A DNA stretch of 64,000 bases from Calliopsis andreniformis (lineage: Eukaryota > Arthropoda > Insecta > Hymenoptera > Andrenidae), in contig NW_027480543.1 of the NCBI RefSeq assembly GCF_051401765.1, forward strand, positions 744,001 to 808,000, read 5' to 3'. Shown here piece by piece: positions 10,735 through 22,150 of this stretch. Below the pieces are notes generated by a model. It saw only the letters and a program-made list of their open reading frames with translations. It had not been told where the DNA came from and searched no databases. The translations under genes and the position numbers were made by a program. How positions within the stretch are numbered: the first letter of the stretch is position 1; each line of letters begins with the position of its first letter.

Positions 10735-12690
10735 TGAGGATTGAGGATTGAGGATTGAGGACTGAAGATTGAGTATTGATGATTGAATATTGAGGATTGA
10801 GGATTGAGGTTTGAGGATTGAGGACGAGGACTGACGGTAGAGGATTGAGGTTTGAGTATTGAGGACTGAGGATTGAGGACTGAGGATTGGGGATTGAGGA
10901 TTGAGCATTGAGGATTGAAGATTGAAGACTGGGGATTGAGGATTGAAGATTGAGAATTAAGGATTGAAGATTGTGGATTGAGGATCTAGGATTGGAGGTT
11001 GATTATTGAGGATTGAAGATTGAGGATTGAGGATTGAGGATTGAGGATTGAGGATTGAGAATTGAGAATGAGGACTGAGGGTTGAGGGTTGAGGTTTGAG
11101 GAATGAGGTTTGAGGGTTGAGGATTGAGGATTGAGGATTGAGGATTGAGGATTGAGGATTGAGGATTGAGGATTGAGGATTGGGGATTGAATATTGAGTA
11201 CTGAGGATTGAAGATTGAGGATTGAGGATTGAGGATTGAGGATGGAGGATGAGGGCTGAGGGTTGAGGTTTGAGGTTTGAGTATTGAATCCTGAGAATTC
11301 AGGATATTCTATTGAGTATTGAGAATTGAGGATTGATGGTTGAATACTGAGGACTGAGGATTGAGGATTGAAGGTTGAGTATTGAGGATTCAGAATTGAG
11401 GTGTGTGGTCTGAGGATTGAGGATTGAAGATTGAGTATTGAGGATTGAAGATTGAGAATTGAGGATTGAGGATTGAGGATTGAGGATGATGTCTGAGGGT
11501 TGAGGATTGAGGTATGAGGGCTGTGGACTGAGGATTGAGGACTGAGAATTGAGGATGAGGGCTGAGGGTCGGGGATTGAGGTTTGACGACAGAGGACTGA
11601 GGATTGAGGATTGAGAATTCAGGATTGTTGATAGAGGATTGAAGATTGAGGATTGGGTATTGAGGATTGAAGAACGAGGATTGAGGATTGAGAATTGAGT
11701 ATTGAGGGTTGAGGATCTAAGATTGGAGATTGATTGTTGAGGATTGAAGATTGGGGATTGAGGATTGAGGATTGAGGATCTAGGATTGGAGATTGATTAT
11801 TGAGGATTGAAGATTGAGGATTGATGATTGAGGATTGAGAATTGTGAGTTGAGGATGAGGACTGAGGGTTGAGGATTGAGGTTTGAGAAATGAGGATTGA
11901 GGATTGAGGATTGAGGACTGAGGATTGAGTATTGAGAATTGAGGATTGAGGATTGAGGATTGAGGTTTGAGAATTGAGGATGAGGACTGAGGGTTGAGAA
12001 TTGGGGTTTGAGAAATGAGGATTGAGGATTGAGGATTGAGGATTGAGGGTTGAGGATTGATGATTGGGTATTGAAGATTGGGTATTGATCACTGAGTATT
12101 GAGGATTTCGGATTGAGGATTGAAGATTGAATATTGAGGATTGAAGATTGAGGATTGAGGATTGAGTGTTGAGGATGGAGGATGATGGCTGAGGGTTGAG
12201 GATTGAGGTTTGAGGACTGCGGACTGAGGATTGAGGATCAAGAGTTGAGGATTGAGGATTGAGGATTGAGGATTGAGGATTGAGGATTGAGAATTGAGGA
12301 TTGATGGTTGAGGGCTGAAGATTGAATATTGAGGATTGAAGATTGAGGAATGATGATTAAGGATTGAGGATGGAGGATGAGGGCTGAGGGTTGAGGATTG
12401 AAGTTTGAGGACTGAGGACTGAGGATTGAGGATTGAGAGTTGAGGATTGAGGATGGAGGATTGAGGATTGAAAATTGAGTATTGAGGATTGAAGATTGAG
12501 GATTGAGGATTGACGATTGAGGATTGAGGATTGAAGGTTGAGTATTGAGGATTGAAGATTGATGATTGAGGATTGAGGATTGAGGATTGAGGACTGAAGA
12601 TTGAGGATTGAGGATTGAGGGTTGAGGATTGAGCATTGAGGATTGAAGATTGAATATTGAGGATTGAGGATTGAAGATTGAGGATTGAGG
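10735..12690. repeat. Block III, copy 1 (higher-order repeat)
   Basis: Landmarks in order: GACTGACGGTAGAGG near 10,830, type-B EcoRI element at 11,287, second EcoRI site at 11,615, CTAAGATTGG near 11,718, CTAGGATTGG near 11,780, GATTTCGG near 12,105, then a run leading to GAGGACTGAGGG at the start of block I. The same order recurs at 17.3k, 36.1k, 51.2k and 54.7k. Confidence 0.8.
11287..11316. repeat. Type-B EcoRI hairpin element, copy 1
   Basis: The first unit is GAATCCT. The arms ATCCTGA and TCAGGAT flank a 4-base GAAT spacer, giving a perfect 7-bp inverted repeat that contains GAATTC. This is the only kind of place in the array where a heptamer-like sequence appears in the opposite orientation. 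Confidence 0.85.
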
Positions 12691-14765
12691 ATTGAGGATT
12701 GAGGACTGAGGGTTGAATATTGATGATTGAGGTCTGAGGATTGAGGATTGAGTATTGAAAATTGAGGATTGAGGATTGAGGATTGAGGATTGACGATTGA
12801 GGATTGAAGATTGGATATTGAGGATTGAAGATTGAGGATTGAGGATTTAGGATTGAGGATTGATGATTGAAGATTGTGTATTGAGGATTGAAGGTTGAGG
12901 ATTGATGATTGAGGATTGAGGATTGAAGGTTGAGGACTGGGGATTGAGGATTGGCGATTGAGGCTTGAGTATTGAGAATTGAGGATTGATGGTTGAGTAT
13001 TGAGGATTCATGGCTGAGGGCTGTGTGTTGAATATTGAGGGTTGAGGATTGAGGATTGAGGATTGAGGATTGAGGATTGAAGATTGAGTATTGATGATTG
13101 AATATTGAGGATTGAGGATTGAGGTTTGAGGATTGAGGACGAGGACTGACGGTAGAGGATTGAGGTTTGAGGATTGAGGACTGAGGATTGAGGACTGAGG
13201 ATTGAGGATTGAGGATTGAGCATTGAGGATTGAAGATTGAAGACTGGGGATTAAGGATTGAAGATTGAGAATTAAGGATCGAAGATTGTGGATTGAGGAT
13301 CTAGAATTGGAGATTGATTATTGAGGATTGAAGATTGAGGATTGAGGATTGAGGATTGAGGATTGAGAATTGAGAATGAGGACTGAGGGTTGAGGATTGA
13401 GGTTTGAGGAATGAGGATTGAGGGTTGAGGATTGAGGATTGAGGATTGAGGACTGAGGATTGAGGATTGAGGATTGGGGATTGAATATTGAGTACTGAGG
13501 ATTGAAGATTGAGGATTGAGGATTGAGGATTGAGGATGGAGGATGAGGGCTGAGGATTGAGGGTTGAGGATCTAGAATTGGAGATTGATTATTGAGGTTT
13601 GAAAATTGAGGATTGATGATTGAGGATTGAGAATTGGGAATTATTGGATGAGGACTGAGGGTTGAGGATTGAGGTTTGAGAAATGAGGATTGAGGATTGA
13701 GGATTGAGGTCTGAGGATTGAGGATTGAGGATTGTGTATTGAAGATTGAGTATTGATCACTGAGGTTTGAGGATTGATTATTGAGGATTGAAGATTGAGG
13801 ATTGAGGATTGAGGATTGAGGATGGAGGATGAGGGCTGAGGATTGAGGATTGAGGATCTAGAATTGGAGATTGATTATTGAGGTTTGAAAATTGAGGATT
13901 GATGATTGAGGATTGAGAATTGGGAATTATTGGATGAGGACTGAGGGTTGAGGATTGAGGTTTGAGAAATGAGGATTGAGGATTGAGGATTGAGGTCTGA
14001 GGATTGAGGATTGAGGATTGTGTATTGAAGATTGAGTATTGATCACTGAGGATTGAGGATTGATTATTGAGGATTGAAGATTGAGGATTGAGGATTGAGG
14101 ATTCAGGATTGAGAATTGAGAATGAGGACTGAGGGTTGAGGATTGAGGTTTGAGGAATGAGGATCGAGGGTTGAGGATTGAGGATTGCGGATTGAGGATT
14201 GAGGATTGAGGATTGAGGATTGGGGATTGAATATTGAGTACTGAGGATTGAAGATTGAGGATTGAGGATTGAGGATTGAGGATGGAGGATGAGGGCTGAG
14301 GATTGAGGATTGAGGATCTAGAATTGGAGATTGATTATTGAGGTTTGAAGATTGAGGATTGATGATTGAGGATTGAGAATTGAGAATTGAGGATTGAGGA
14401 TTGAGGATTGAAAATTGAGTATTGAGGATTGATGATTGAGGATTGAGGAATGACGATTGAGGATTGAGGATTGAAGATTGAGTATTGAGGATTGAAGATT
14501 GAGGATTGAGGATTGAGGATTGAGGATTGAGGATTGAAGATTGAAGATTGAGGATTGAGGATTGACGATTGACGATTGAGGATTGAGGATTGAAGATTGA
14601 GTATTCAGGATTGAAGATTGAGGATTGAGGATTGAGGATTGAGGATTGAGGATTGAGGATTGAAGATTGAGGATTGAGGATTGAGTATTGAGTATTGAGC
14701 ATTGAGGATTGAACATTGAATATTGATGATTGAAGATTGAGGATTGAGGATTGAGGGTTGAGGAT
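12691..14765. repeat. Block I, copy 1, with an internal ~286-bp duplication
   Basis: Starts at GAGGACTGAGGGTTGAATAT and carries CATGGCTGAGGG near 13,009. It has three TCTAGA sites near 13,570, 13,856 and 14,327, where other copies have two. The extra one comes from a ~286-bp direct duplication: the rare GGGAATTATTGG occurs at 13,636 and 13,922. It continues to the GATCTAGGATTGG marker at about 14,763. Confidence 0.75.
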
Positions 14766-15755
14766 CTAGGATTGGAGATTGATTATTGAGGATTGAAGAT
14801 TGAGGATTGATGATTGAGGATTGAGAATTGAGAGTTGAGGATGAGGACTGAGGGTAGAGGATTGAGGTTTGAGAAATGAGGATTGAGGATTGAGGATTGA
14901 GGTCTGAAGATTGAGTATTGAGAATTGAGGATTGGGGATTGAGGATTGGGGATTGAGAATTGAGGATGAGGACTGAGGGTTGAGAATTGAGGTTTGAGAA
15001 ATGAGGATTGAGGGTTGAGGATTGAGGATTGAGGGTTGAGTATTGATGATTGGGTATTGAAGATTGAGTATTGATCGCTGAGTATTGAGGATTGAGGATT
15101 GAGGATTGAAGATTGAATATTGAGGATTGAAGATTGACGATTGAGGATTGAGGGTTGAGGATGGAGGATGAGGGCTGAGGGTTGAGGATTGAGGTTTGAG
15201 GACTGCGGACTGAGGATTGAGGATCGAGAGTTGAGGATTGAGGATTGAGGATTGAGGATTGAGGATTGAGGATTGAGAATTGAGGATTGATGATTGAGGG
15301 CTGAAGGTTGAATATTGAGGATTGAAGATTGAGGATTGATGATTAAGGATTGAGGATGGAGGATGAGGGCTGAGGGTTGAGGATTGAAGTTTGAGGACTG
15401 AGGACTGAGGATTGAGGATTGAGAGTTGAGGATTGAGGATGGAGGATTGAGGATTGAAAATTGAGTATTGAGGATTGAAGATTGAGGATTGAGGATTGAC
15501 GATTGAGGATTGAGGATTGAAGATTGAGTATTGAGGATTGAAGATTGAGGATTGAGGATTGAGGATTGAGGATTGAGGATTGAAGATTGAGGATTGAGGA
15601 TTGAGGATTGAGGATTGAGTATTGAGGATTGAGGATTGAGGATTGAGGATTGAAGATTGAGGATTGAGGATTGAGGATTGAGTATTGAGCATTGAGGATT
15701 GAACATTGAATATTGATGATTGAAGATTGAGGATTGAGGATTGAGGGTTGAGGAT
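14766..15755. repeat. II-type stretch
   Basis: Ordinary variant heptamers with the markers GAGAGTTGAGGATGAGG near 14,830, TGATCGCTGAGTATTG near 15,070 and TGCGGACTGAGG near 15,205. Closely related stretches lie at 24.7-25.5k, 28.7-29.6k, 41.8-42.6k and 62.2-63.3k. No gene-like content. Confidence 0.75.
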
Positions 15756-17189
15756 CTAGGATTGGAGATTGATTATTGAGGATTGAAGATTGAGGATTGA
15801 GGATTGAAGATTGAGAATTGAGAATTGAGGATGAGGGCTGAGGGTTGAGGATTGTGGTTTGAGGACTGAGGACTGAGGATTGTGGATCGAGAGTTGAGGA
15901 TTGAGGATTGAGGATTGAGGATTGAGAATTGAGGATTGAGTGTTGAGGATTGAAGATTGAGGATTGGGTATTGAGAACTGAAGAATGAGGATCGAGGATT
16001 GAGGATTGAGGATTGAGGATTGAAGATTGAGTACTGAGGATTGAAGATTGACGATTGAGGATTGAGGATTGAGGATTGAGGATTGAAGATTGAGGACTGG
16101 GTATTGAGGACTGAACATTGAGGATTGAGGATTGAGGATTGAAGGTTGAATATTGATGAATGAAGATTAACTATTGAGGATTGAGGGTTCTGGATTGAGG
16201 ACGAGTACTGAGGGTTGAATATTGATGATTGAGGTCTGAGGATTGAGGATTGAGGATTCAAAATTGAGGATCGGGGATTGAGGAATGAGGATTGAGGATT
16301 GATGATTGAGTATTGAGGATTGAAGATTGAGGATTGAGGATTGAGGATTGAGGATTGATGATTGAAGATTGTGTATTGAAGTTTGAAGATTGAGGATTGA
16401 GGATTGAGGATTGAGGATTGAGGATTGAGGATTCAGGATTGAGGATTGAGGATTGAAATTGAGTATTGAGGATTGAATATTGAGGATTGAGATTTGATTA
16501 TTGAATATTGTGGATTGAGTATTGAACAATGAGAATTCAGGATATTCTATTGAGTATTGAGAATTGAGGATTGATAGTTGAGTATTGAGGTTTCATGGCT
16601 GAGGGTTGTGTGTTGAATATTGAGGGTTGAGGATTGAGGATTGAAGATTGAAAATTGAGGATCGTGGATTGAGGAATGAGGATTGAGGATTGAAGATTGA
16701 GTATTGAGGATTGAAGATTAAGGATTGAGGATTGAGGTTTGAGGATTGAAGATTGAGGATTGGGTATTGAGGATTGAAGAATGAGGATTGAGGATTGAGG
16801 ATTGAGGATTGAAGATTGAGGATCTAGGATTGGAGATTGATTATTGAGGATTGAAGATTGAGGATTGAGGATTGAGGATTGAGGATCTAGAACTGGAGAT
16901 TGATTATTGAGGATTGAAGATTGAGGATTGACTATTGAGGATTGAGAATTGAGAATTGAGGATGAGGACTGAGGGTTGAGGATTGAGGTTTGAGAAATGA
17001 GGATAGAGGATTGAGGATTGAGGATTGAGGATTGAGGATTGAGGATTGTGTATTGAAGATGGAGTATTGATCACTGAGGATTGAGGATTGAGGATTGAGG
17101 ATTGAGGATTGAGGATTGAGGATTGAGGATTGTGTATTGAAGATTGAGTATTGATCACTGAGTACTGAGGATTGAGGATTGAAGATTGA
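15756..17189. repeat. Block V, copy c
   Basis: Carries the GATGAATGAAGATTAACTAT marker near 16,155 and a type-A-like EcoRI element at 16,525. Both lie 15,455 bp from the corresponding positions in copy a and 33,947 bp before those in copy d. After the element it continues through GATCTAGGATTGG near 16,822 and GATCTAGAACTGG near 16,886. Confidence 0.75.
16525..16554. repeat. Type-A EcoRI element, copy 3 (variant)
   Basis: As other type-A copies, but the first unit reads GAACAAT instead of GAACCAT. GAATTC and TATTCTATTGAG are kept. Confidence 0.85.
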
Positions 17190-17210
17190 GGATTGGGGAT
17201 TGGGGATTGG
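17190..17210 (+). other. G-run cluster, possible G-quadruplex
   Basis: Reads GG, then two ATTGGGG units, then ATTGG: four G-runs with 3-base loops. This is tighter than the 5-base loops of the consensus array. Quadruplex formation is a prediction from sequence only. The same pattern occurs at 36,065 and 51,109, just upstream of block III in each case. Confidence 0.5.
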
Positions 17211-17360
17211 CGATTGAGGAATGAGTATTGAGATTTGAGGATTGATGGTTGAGTATTGAGGATTCATGGCTGAGGGCTGTGTGTTGAATATTGAGGGTTG
17301 AGGATTGAGGATTGAGGATTGAGGATTGAGGACTGAAGATTGAGTATTGATGATTGAATA

Positions 17361-18460
17361 TTGAGGATTGAGGATTGAGGTTTGAGGATTGAGGACGAGG
17401 ACTGACGGTAGAGGATTGAGGTTTGAGTATTGAGGACTGAGGATTGAGGACTGAGGATTGAGGATTGAGGATTGAGCATTGAGGATTGAAGATTGAAGAC
17501 TGGGGATTGAGGATTGAAGATTGAGAATTAAGGATTGAAGATTGTGGATTGAGGATCTAGGATTGGAGGTTGATTATTGAGGATTGAAGATTGAGGATTG
17601 ATGATTGAGGATTGAGGATTGAGGATTGAGAATTGAGAATGAGGACTGAGGGTTGAGGGTTGAGGTTTGAGGAATGAGGATTGAGGGTTGAGGGTTGAGG
17701 ATTGAGGATTGAGGATTGAGGATTGAGGATTGAGGATTGAGGATTGGGGATTGAATATTGAGTTCTGAGGATTGAAGATTGAGGATTGAGGATTGAGGAT
17801 TGAGGATGGAGGATGAGGGCTGAGGGTTGAGGTTTGAGGTTTGAGTATTGAATCCTGAGAATTCAGGATATTCTATTGAGTATTGAGAATTGAGGATTGA
17901 TGGTTGAATACTGAGGACTGAGGATTGAGGATTGAAGGTTGAGTATTGAGGATTCAGAATTGAGGTGTGTGGGCTGAGGATTGAGGATTGAAGATTGAGT
18001 ATTGAGGATTGAAGATTGAGAATTGAGGATTGAGGATTGAGGATTGAGGATGATGTCTGAGGGTTGAGGATTGAGGTTTGAGGGCTGTGGACTGAGGATT
18101 GAGGACTGAGAATTGAGGATGAGGGCTGAGGGTCGGGGATTGAGGTTTGACGACAGAGGACTGAGGATTGAGGATTGAGAAATCAGGATTGTTGATAGAG
18201 GATTGAAGATTGAGGATTGGGTATTGAGGATTGAAGAATGAGGATTGAGGATTGAGAATTGAGTATTGAGGGTTGAGGACCTAAGATTGGAGATTGATTA
18301 TTGAGGATTGAAGATTGGGGATTGAGGATTGAGGATTGAGGATCTAGGATTGGAGATTGATTATTGAGGATTGAAGATTGAGGATTGATGATTGAGGATT
18401 GAGAATTGAGAGTTGAGAATGAGGACTGAGGGTTGAGGATTGAGGTTTGAGAAATGAGGA
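17361..18460. repeat. 1,100-bp tandem duplication, unit 1
   Basis: Matches 18,461-19,560 at exactly 1,100 bp (GACTGACGG at 17,400 and 18,500; type-B element at 17,851 and 18,951; GATCTAGG at 18,341 and 19,441). Units differ by scattered substitutions, for example GAGTTCTG against GAGTACTG, and GACCTAAG against GATCTAAG. Confidence 0.85.
17851..17880. repeat. Type-B EcoRI hairpin element, copy 2
   Basis: Arms ATCCTGA (17,852-17,858) and TCAGGAT (17,863-17,869) around a GAAT spacer; EcoRI site at 17,859. The partner EcoRI site expected 320 bp on is lost in this unit (GAAATC near 18,179). Confidence 0.85.
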
Positions 18461-19560
18461 TTGAGGATTGAGGATTGAGGTTTGAGGATTGAGGACGAGG
18501 ACTGACGGTAGAGGATTGAGGTTTGAGTATTGAGGACTGAGGATTGAGGACTGAGGATTGAGGATTGAGGATTGAGCATTGAGGATTGAAGATTGAAGAC
18601 TGGGGATTGAGGATTGAAGATTGAGAATTAAGGATTGAAGATTGTGGATTGAGGATCTAGGATTGGAGGTTGATTATTGAGGATTGAAGATTGAGGATTG
18701 ATGATTGAGGATTGAGGATTGAGGATTGAGAATTGAGAATGAGGACTGAGGGTTGAGGGTTGAAGTTTGAGGAATGAGGATTGAGGGTTGAGGGTTGAGG
18801 ATTGAGGATTGAGGATTGAGGATTGAGGATTGAGGATTGAGGATTGGGGATTGAATATTGAGTACTGAGGATTGAAGATTGAGGATTGAGGATTGAGGAT
18901 TGAGGATGGAGGATGAGGGCTGAGGGTTGAGGTTTGAGGTTTGAGTATTGAATCCTGAGAATTCAGGATATTCTATTGAGTATTGAGAATTGAGGATTGA
19001 TGGTTGAATACTGAGGACTGGGGATTGAGGATTGCAGGTAGAGTATTGAGGATTCAGAATTGAGGTGTGTGGGCTGAGGATTGAGGATTGAAGATTGAGT
19101 ATTGAGGATTGAAGATTGAGAATTGAGGATTGAGGATTGAGGATTGAGGATGATGTCTGAGGGTTGAGGATTGAGGTTTGAGGGCTGTGGACTGAGGATT
19201 GAGGACTGAGAATTGAGGATGAGGGCTGAGGGTCGGGGATTGAGGTTTGACGACAGAGGACTGAGGATTGAGGATTGAGAATTCAGGATAGTTGATAGAG
19301 GATTGAAGATTGAGGATTGGGTATTGAGGATTGAAGAATGAGGATTGAGGATTGAGAATTGAGTATTGAGGGTTGAGGATCTAAGATTGGAGATTGATTA
19401 TTGAGGATTGAAGATTGGGGATTGAGGATTGAGGATTGAGGATCTAGGATTGGAGATTGATTATTGAGGATTGAAGATTGAGGATTGATGATTGAGGATT
19501 GAGAATTGAGAGTTGAGGATGAGGACTGAGGGTTGAGGATTGAGGTTTGAGAAATGAGGA
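18461..19560. repeat. 1,100-bp tandem duplication, unit 2
   Basis: Second unit of the 1,100-bp duplication. Private changes include GAAGTTTGAGG near 18,762, GGGGATTGAGGATTGCAGG near 19,020 and CAGGATAGTTG near 19,284. Both EcoRI sites are kept, 320 bp apart (18,959 and 19,279). Confidence 0.85.
18951..18980. repeat. Type-B EcoRI hairpin element, copy 3
   Basis: Identical to the 17,851 element; arms ATCCTGA and TCAGGAT. Confidence 0.85.
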
Positions 19561-20371
19561 TTGAGGATTGAGGATTGAGGACTGAGGATTGAGTATTGAG
19601 AATTGAGGATTGAGGATTGAGGATTGAGGTTTGAGAATTGAGGATGAGGACTGAGGGTTGAGAATTGAGGTTTGAGAAATGAGGATTGAGTATTGAGGAT
19701 TGAGGATTGAGGGTTGAGGAATGATGATTGGGTATTGAAGATTGAGTATTGATCACTGAGTATTGAGGATTTCGGATTGAGGATTGAAGATTGTATATTG
19801 AGGATTGAAGATTGAGGATTGAGGATTGAGGGTTGAGGATGGAGGATGATGGCTGAGGGTTGAGGATTGAGGTTTGAGGACTGCGGACTGAGGATTGAGG
19901 ATCGAGAGTTGAGGATTGAGGATTGAGGATTGAGGATTGAGGATTGAGGATTGAGAATTGAGGATTGATGGTTGAGGGCTGAAGATTGAATATTCAGGAT
20001 TGAAGATTGAGGATTGATGATTAAGGATTGAGGATGGAGGATGAGGGCTGAGGGTTGAGGATTGAAGTTTGAGGACTGAGGACTGAGGATTGAGGATTGA
20101 GGATTGAGAGTTGAGGATTGAGGATGGAGGATTGAGGATTGAAAATTGAGTACTGAGGATTGAAGATTGAGGATTGAGGATTGACGATTGAGGATTGAGG
20201 ATTGAAGGTTGAGTATTGAGGATTGAAGATTGAGGATTAAGGATTGAGGATTGAGGATTGAGGATTGAAGATTGAGGATTGAGGATTGAGGGTTGAGGAT
20301 TGAGCATTGAGGATTGAAGATTGAATATTGAATATTGAGGATTGAGGATTGAAGATTGAGGATTGAGGATT

Positions 20372-22150
20372 GAGGAATGAGGACTGAGGGTTGAATATTG
20401 ATGATTGAGGTCTGAGGATTGAGGATTGAGTATTGAAAATTGAGGATTGAGGATTGAGGATTGAGGATTGAGGATTGAGGATTGAAGATTGGATATTGAG
20501 GATCGAAGATTGAGGATTGAGGATTTAGGATTGAGGATTGATGATTGAAGATTGTGTATTGAGAATTGAAGATTGAGGATTGAGGATTGAGGATTGAGGA
20601 TTGAGGATTGAGGATTGAAGGTTGAGGACTGGGGATTGAGGATTGGCGATTGAGGCTTGAGTATTGAGAATTGAGGATTGATGGTTGAGTATTGAGGATT
20701 CAGGGCTGAGGGCTGTGTGTTGAATATTGAGGGTTGAGGATTGAGGATTGAGGATTGAGGATTGAGGATTGAAGATTGAGTATTGATGATTGAATATTGA
20801 GGATTGAGGATTGAGGTTTGAGGATTGAGGACGAGGACTGACGGTAGAGGATTGAGGTTTGAGGGTTGAGGACTGAGGATTGAGGACTGAGGATTGAGGA
20901 TTGAGGATTGAGCATTGAGGATTGAAGATTGAAGACTGGGGATTAAGGATTGAAGATTGAGAATTAAGGATTGAAGATTGTGGATTGAGGATCTAGAATT
21001 GGAGATTGATTATTGAGGATTGAAGATTGAGGATTGAGGATTGAGGATTGAGGATTGAGAATTGAGAATGAGGACTGAGGGTTGAGGATTGAGGTTTGAG
21101 GAATGAGGATTGAGGGTTGAGGATTGAGGATTGAGGATTGAGGATTGAGGATTGAGGATTGAGGATTGGGGATTGAATATTGAGTACTGAGGATTGAAGA
21201 TTGAGGATTGAGGATTGAGGATTGAGGATGGAGGATGAGGGCTGAGGATTGAGGATTGAGGATCTAGAATTGGAGATTGATTATTGAGGTTTGAAAATTG
21301 AGGATTGATGATTGAGTATTGAGAATTGAGAATTATTGGATGAGGACTGAGGGTTGAGGATTGAGGTTTGAGAAATGAGGATTGAGGATTGAGGATTGAG
21401 GTCTGAGGATTGAGGATTGAGGATTGTGTATTGAAGATTGAGTATTGATCACTGAGGATTGAGGATTGATTATTGAGGATTGAAGATTGAGGATTGAGGA
21501 TTGAGGATTCAGGATTGAGAATTGAGAATGAGGACTGAGGGTTGAGGATTGAGGTTTGAGGAATGAGTATTGAGGGTTGAGGATTGAGGATTGCGGATTG
21601 AGGATTGAGAATTGAGGATTGAGCATTGGGGATTGAATATTGAGTACTGAGTATTGAAGATTGAGGATTGAGGATTGAGGATTGAGGATTGAGGATGAGG
21701 GCTGAGGATTGAGGATTGAGGATCTAGAATTGGAGATTGATTATTGAGGTTTGAAGATTGAGGATTGATGATTGAGGATTGAGAATTGAGAATTGAGGAT
21801 TGAGGATTGAGGATTGAAAATTGAGTATTGAGGATTGATGATTGAGGATTGAGGAATGACGATTGAGGATTGAGGATTGAAGATTGAGTATTGAGGATTG
21901 AAGATTGAGGATTGAGGATTGAGGATTGAGGATTGAGGATTGAAGATTGAAGATTGAGGATTGAGGATTGACGATTGACGATTGAGGATTGAGGATTGAA
22001 GATTGAGTATTCAGGATTGAAGATTGAGGATTGAGGATTGAGGATTGAGGATTGAGGATTGAGGATTGAAGACTGAGGATTGAGGATTGATGATTGAGTA
22101 TTGAGCATTGAGGATTGAACATTGAATATTGATGATTGAAGATTGAGGAT
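20372..22150. repeat. Block I, copy 2
   Basis: Opens with GAGGAATGAGGACTGAGGG; CAGGGCTGAGGGCTGTG follows near 20,700, then TCTAGA sites at 21,263 and 21,723, 460 bp apart. It corresponds to 43,333 onward (offset 22,961) and to 56,664 onward. Confidence 0.8.

Larger units (their letters stand above)
17264..20371. repeat. Block III, copy 2, enlarged by a 1,100-bp tandem duplication
   Basis: Begins at CATGGCTGAGGGCTGTG and ends where GAGGAATGAGGACTGAGG opens block I. It is about 1.1 kb longer than copy 3 (36,139) because 17,361-18,460 is repeated at 18,461-19,560. It therefore has two type-B elements (17,851 and 18,951). Confidence 0.8.

Noticed and set aside
11287..11316. Type-B inverted repeat as a transcription terminator
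   Set aside because: The stem is 7 bp with a 4-base loop and no following T-run, and there is no gene next to it.
13008..13223. A conserved 71-codon ORF repeated about ten times (13,008; 17,264; 20,700; 32,786; 34,347; 36,139; 43,661; 47,018; 51,183; 56,992) as a small gene family
   Set aside because: Its conservation equals that of the surrounding higher-order block, and its sequence is again the heptapeptide cycle. Identity comes from block duplication; no sign of coding constraint is visible.
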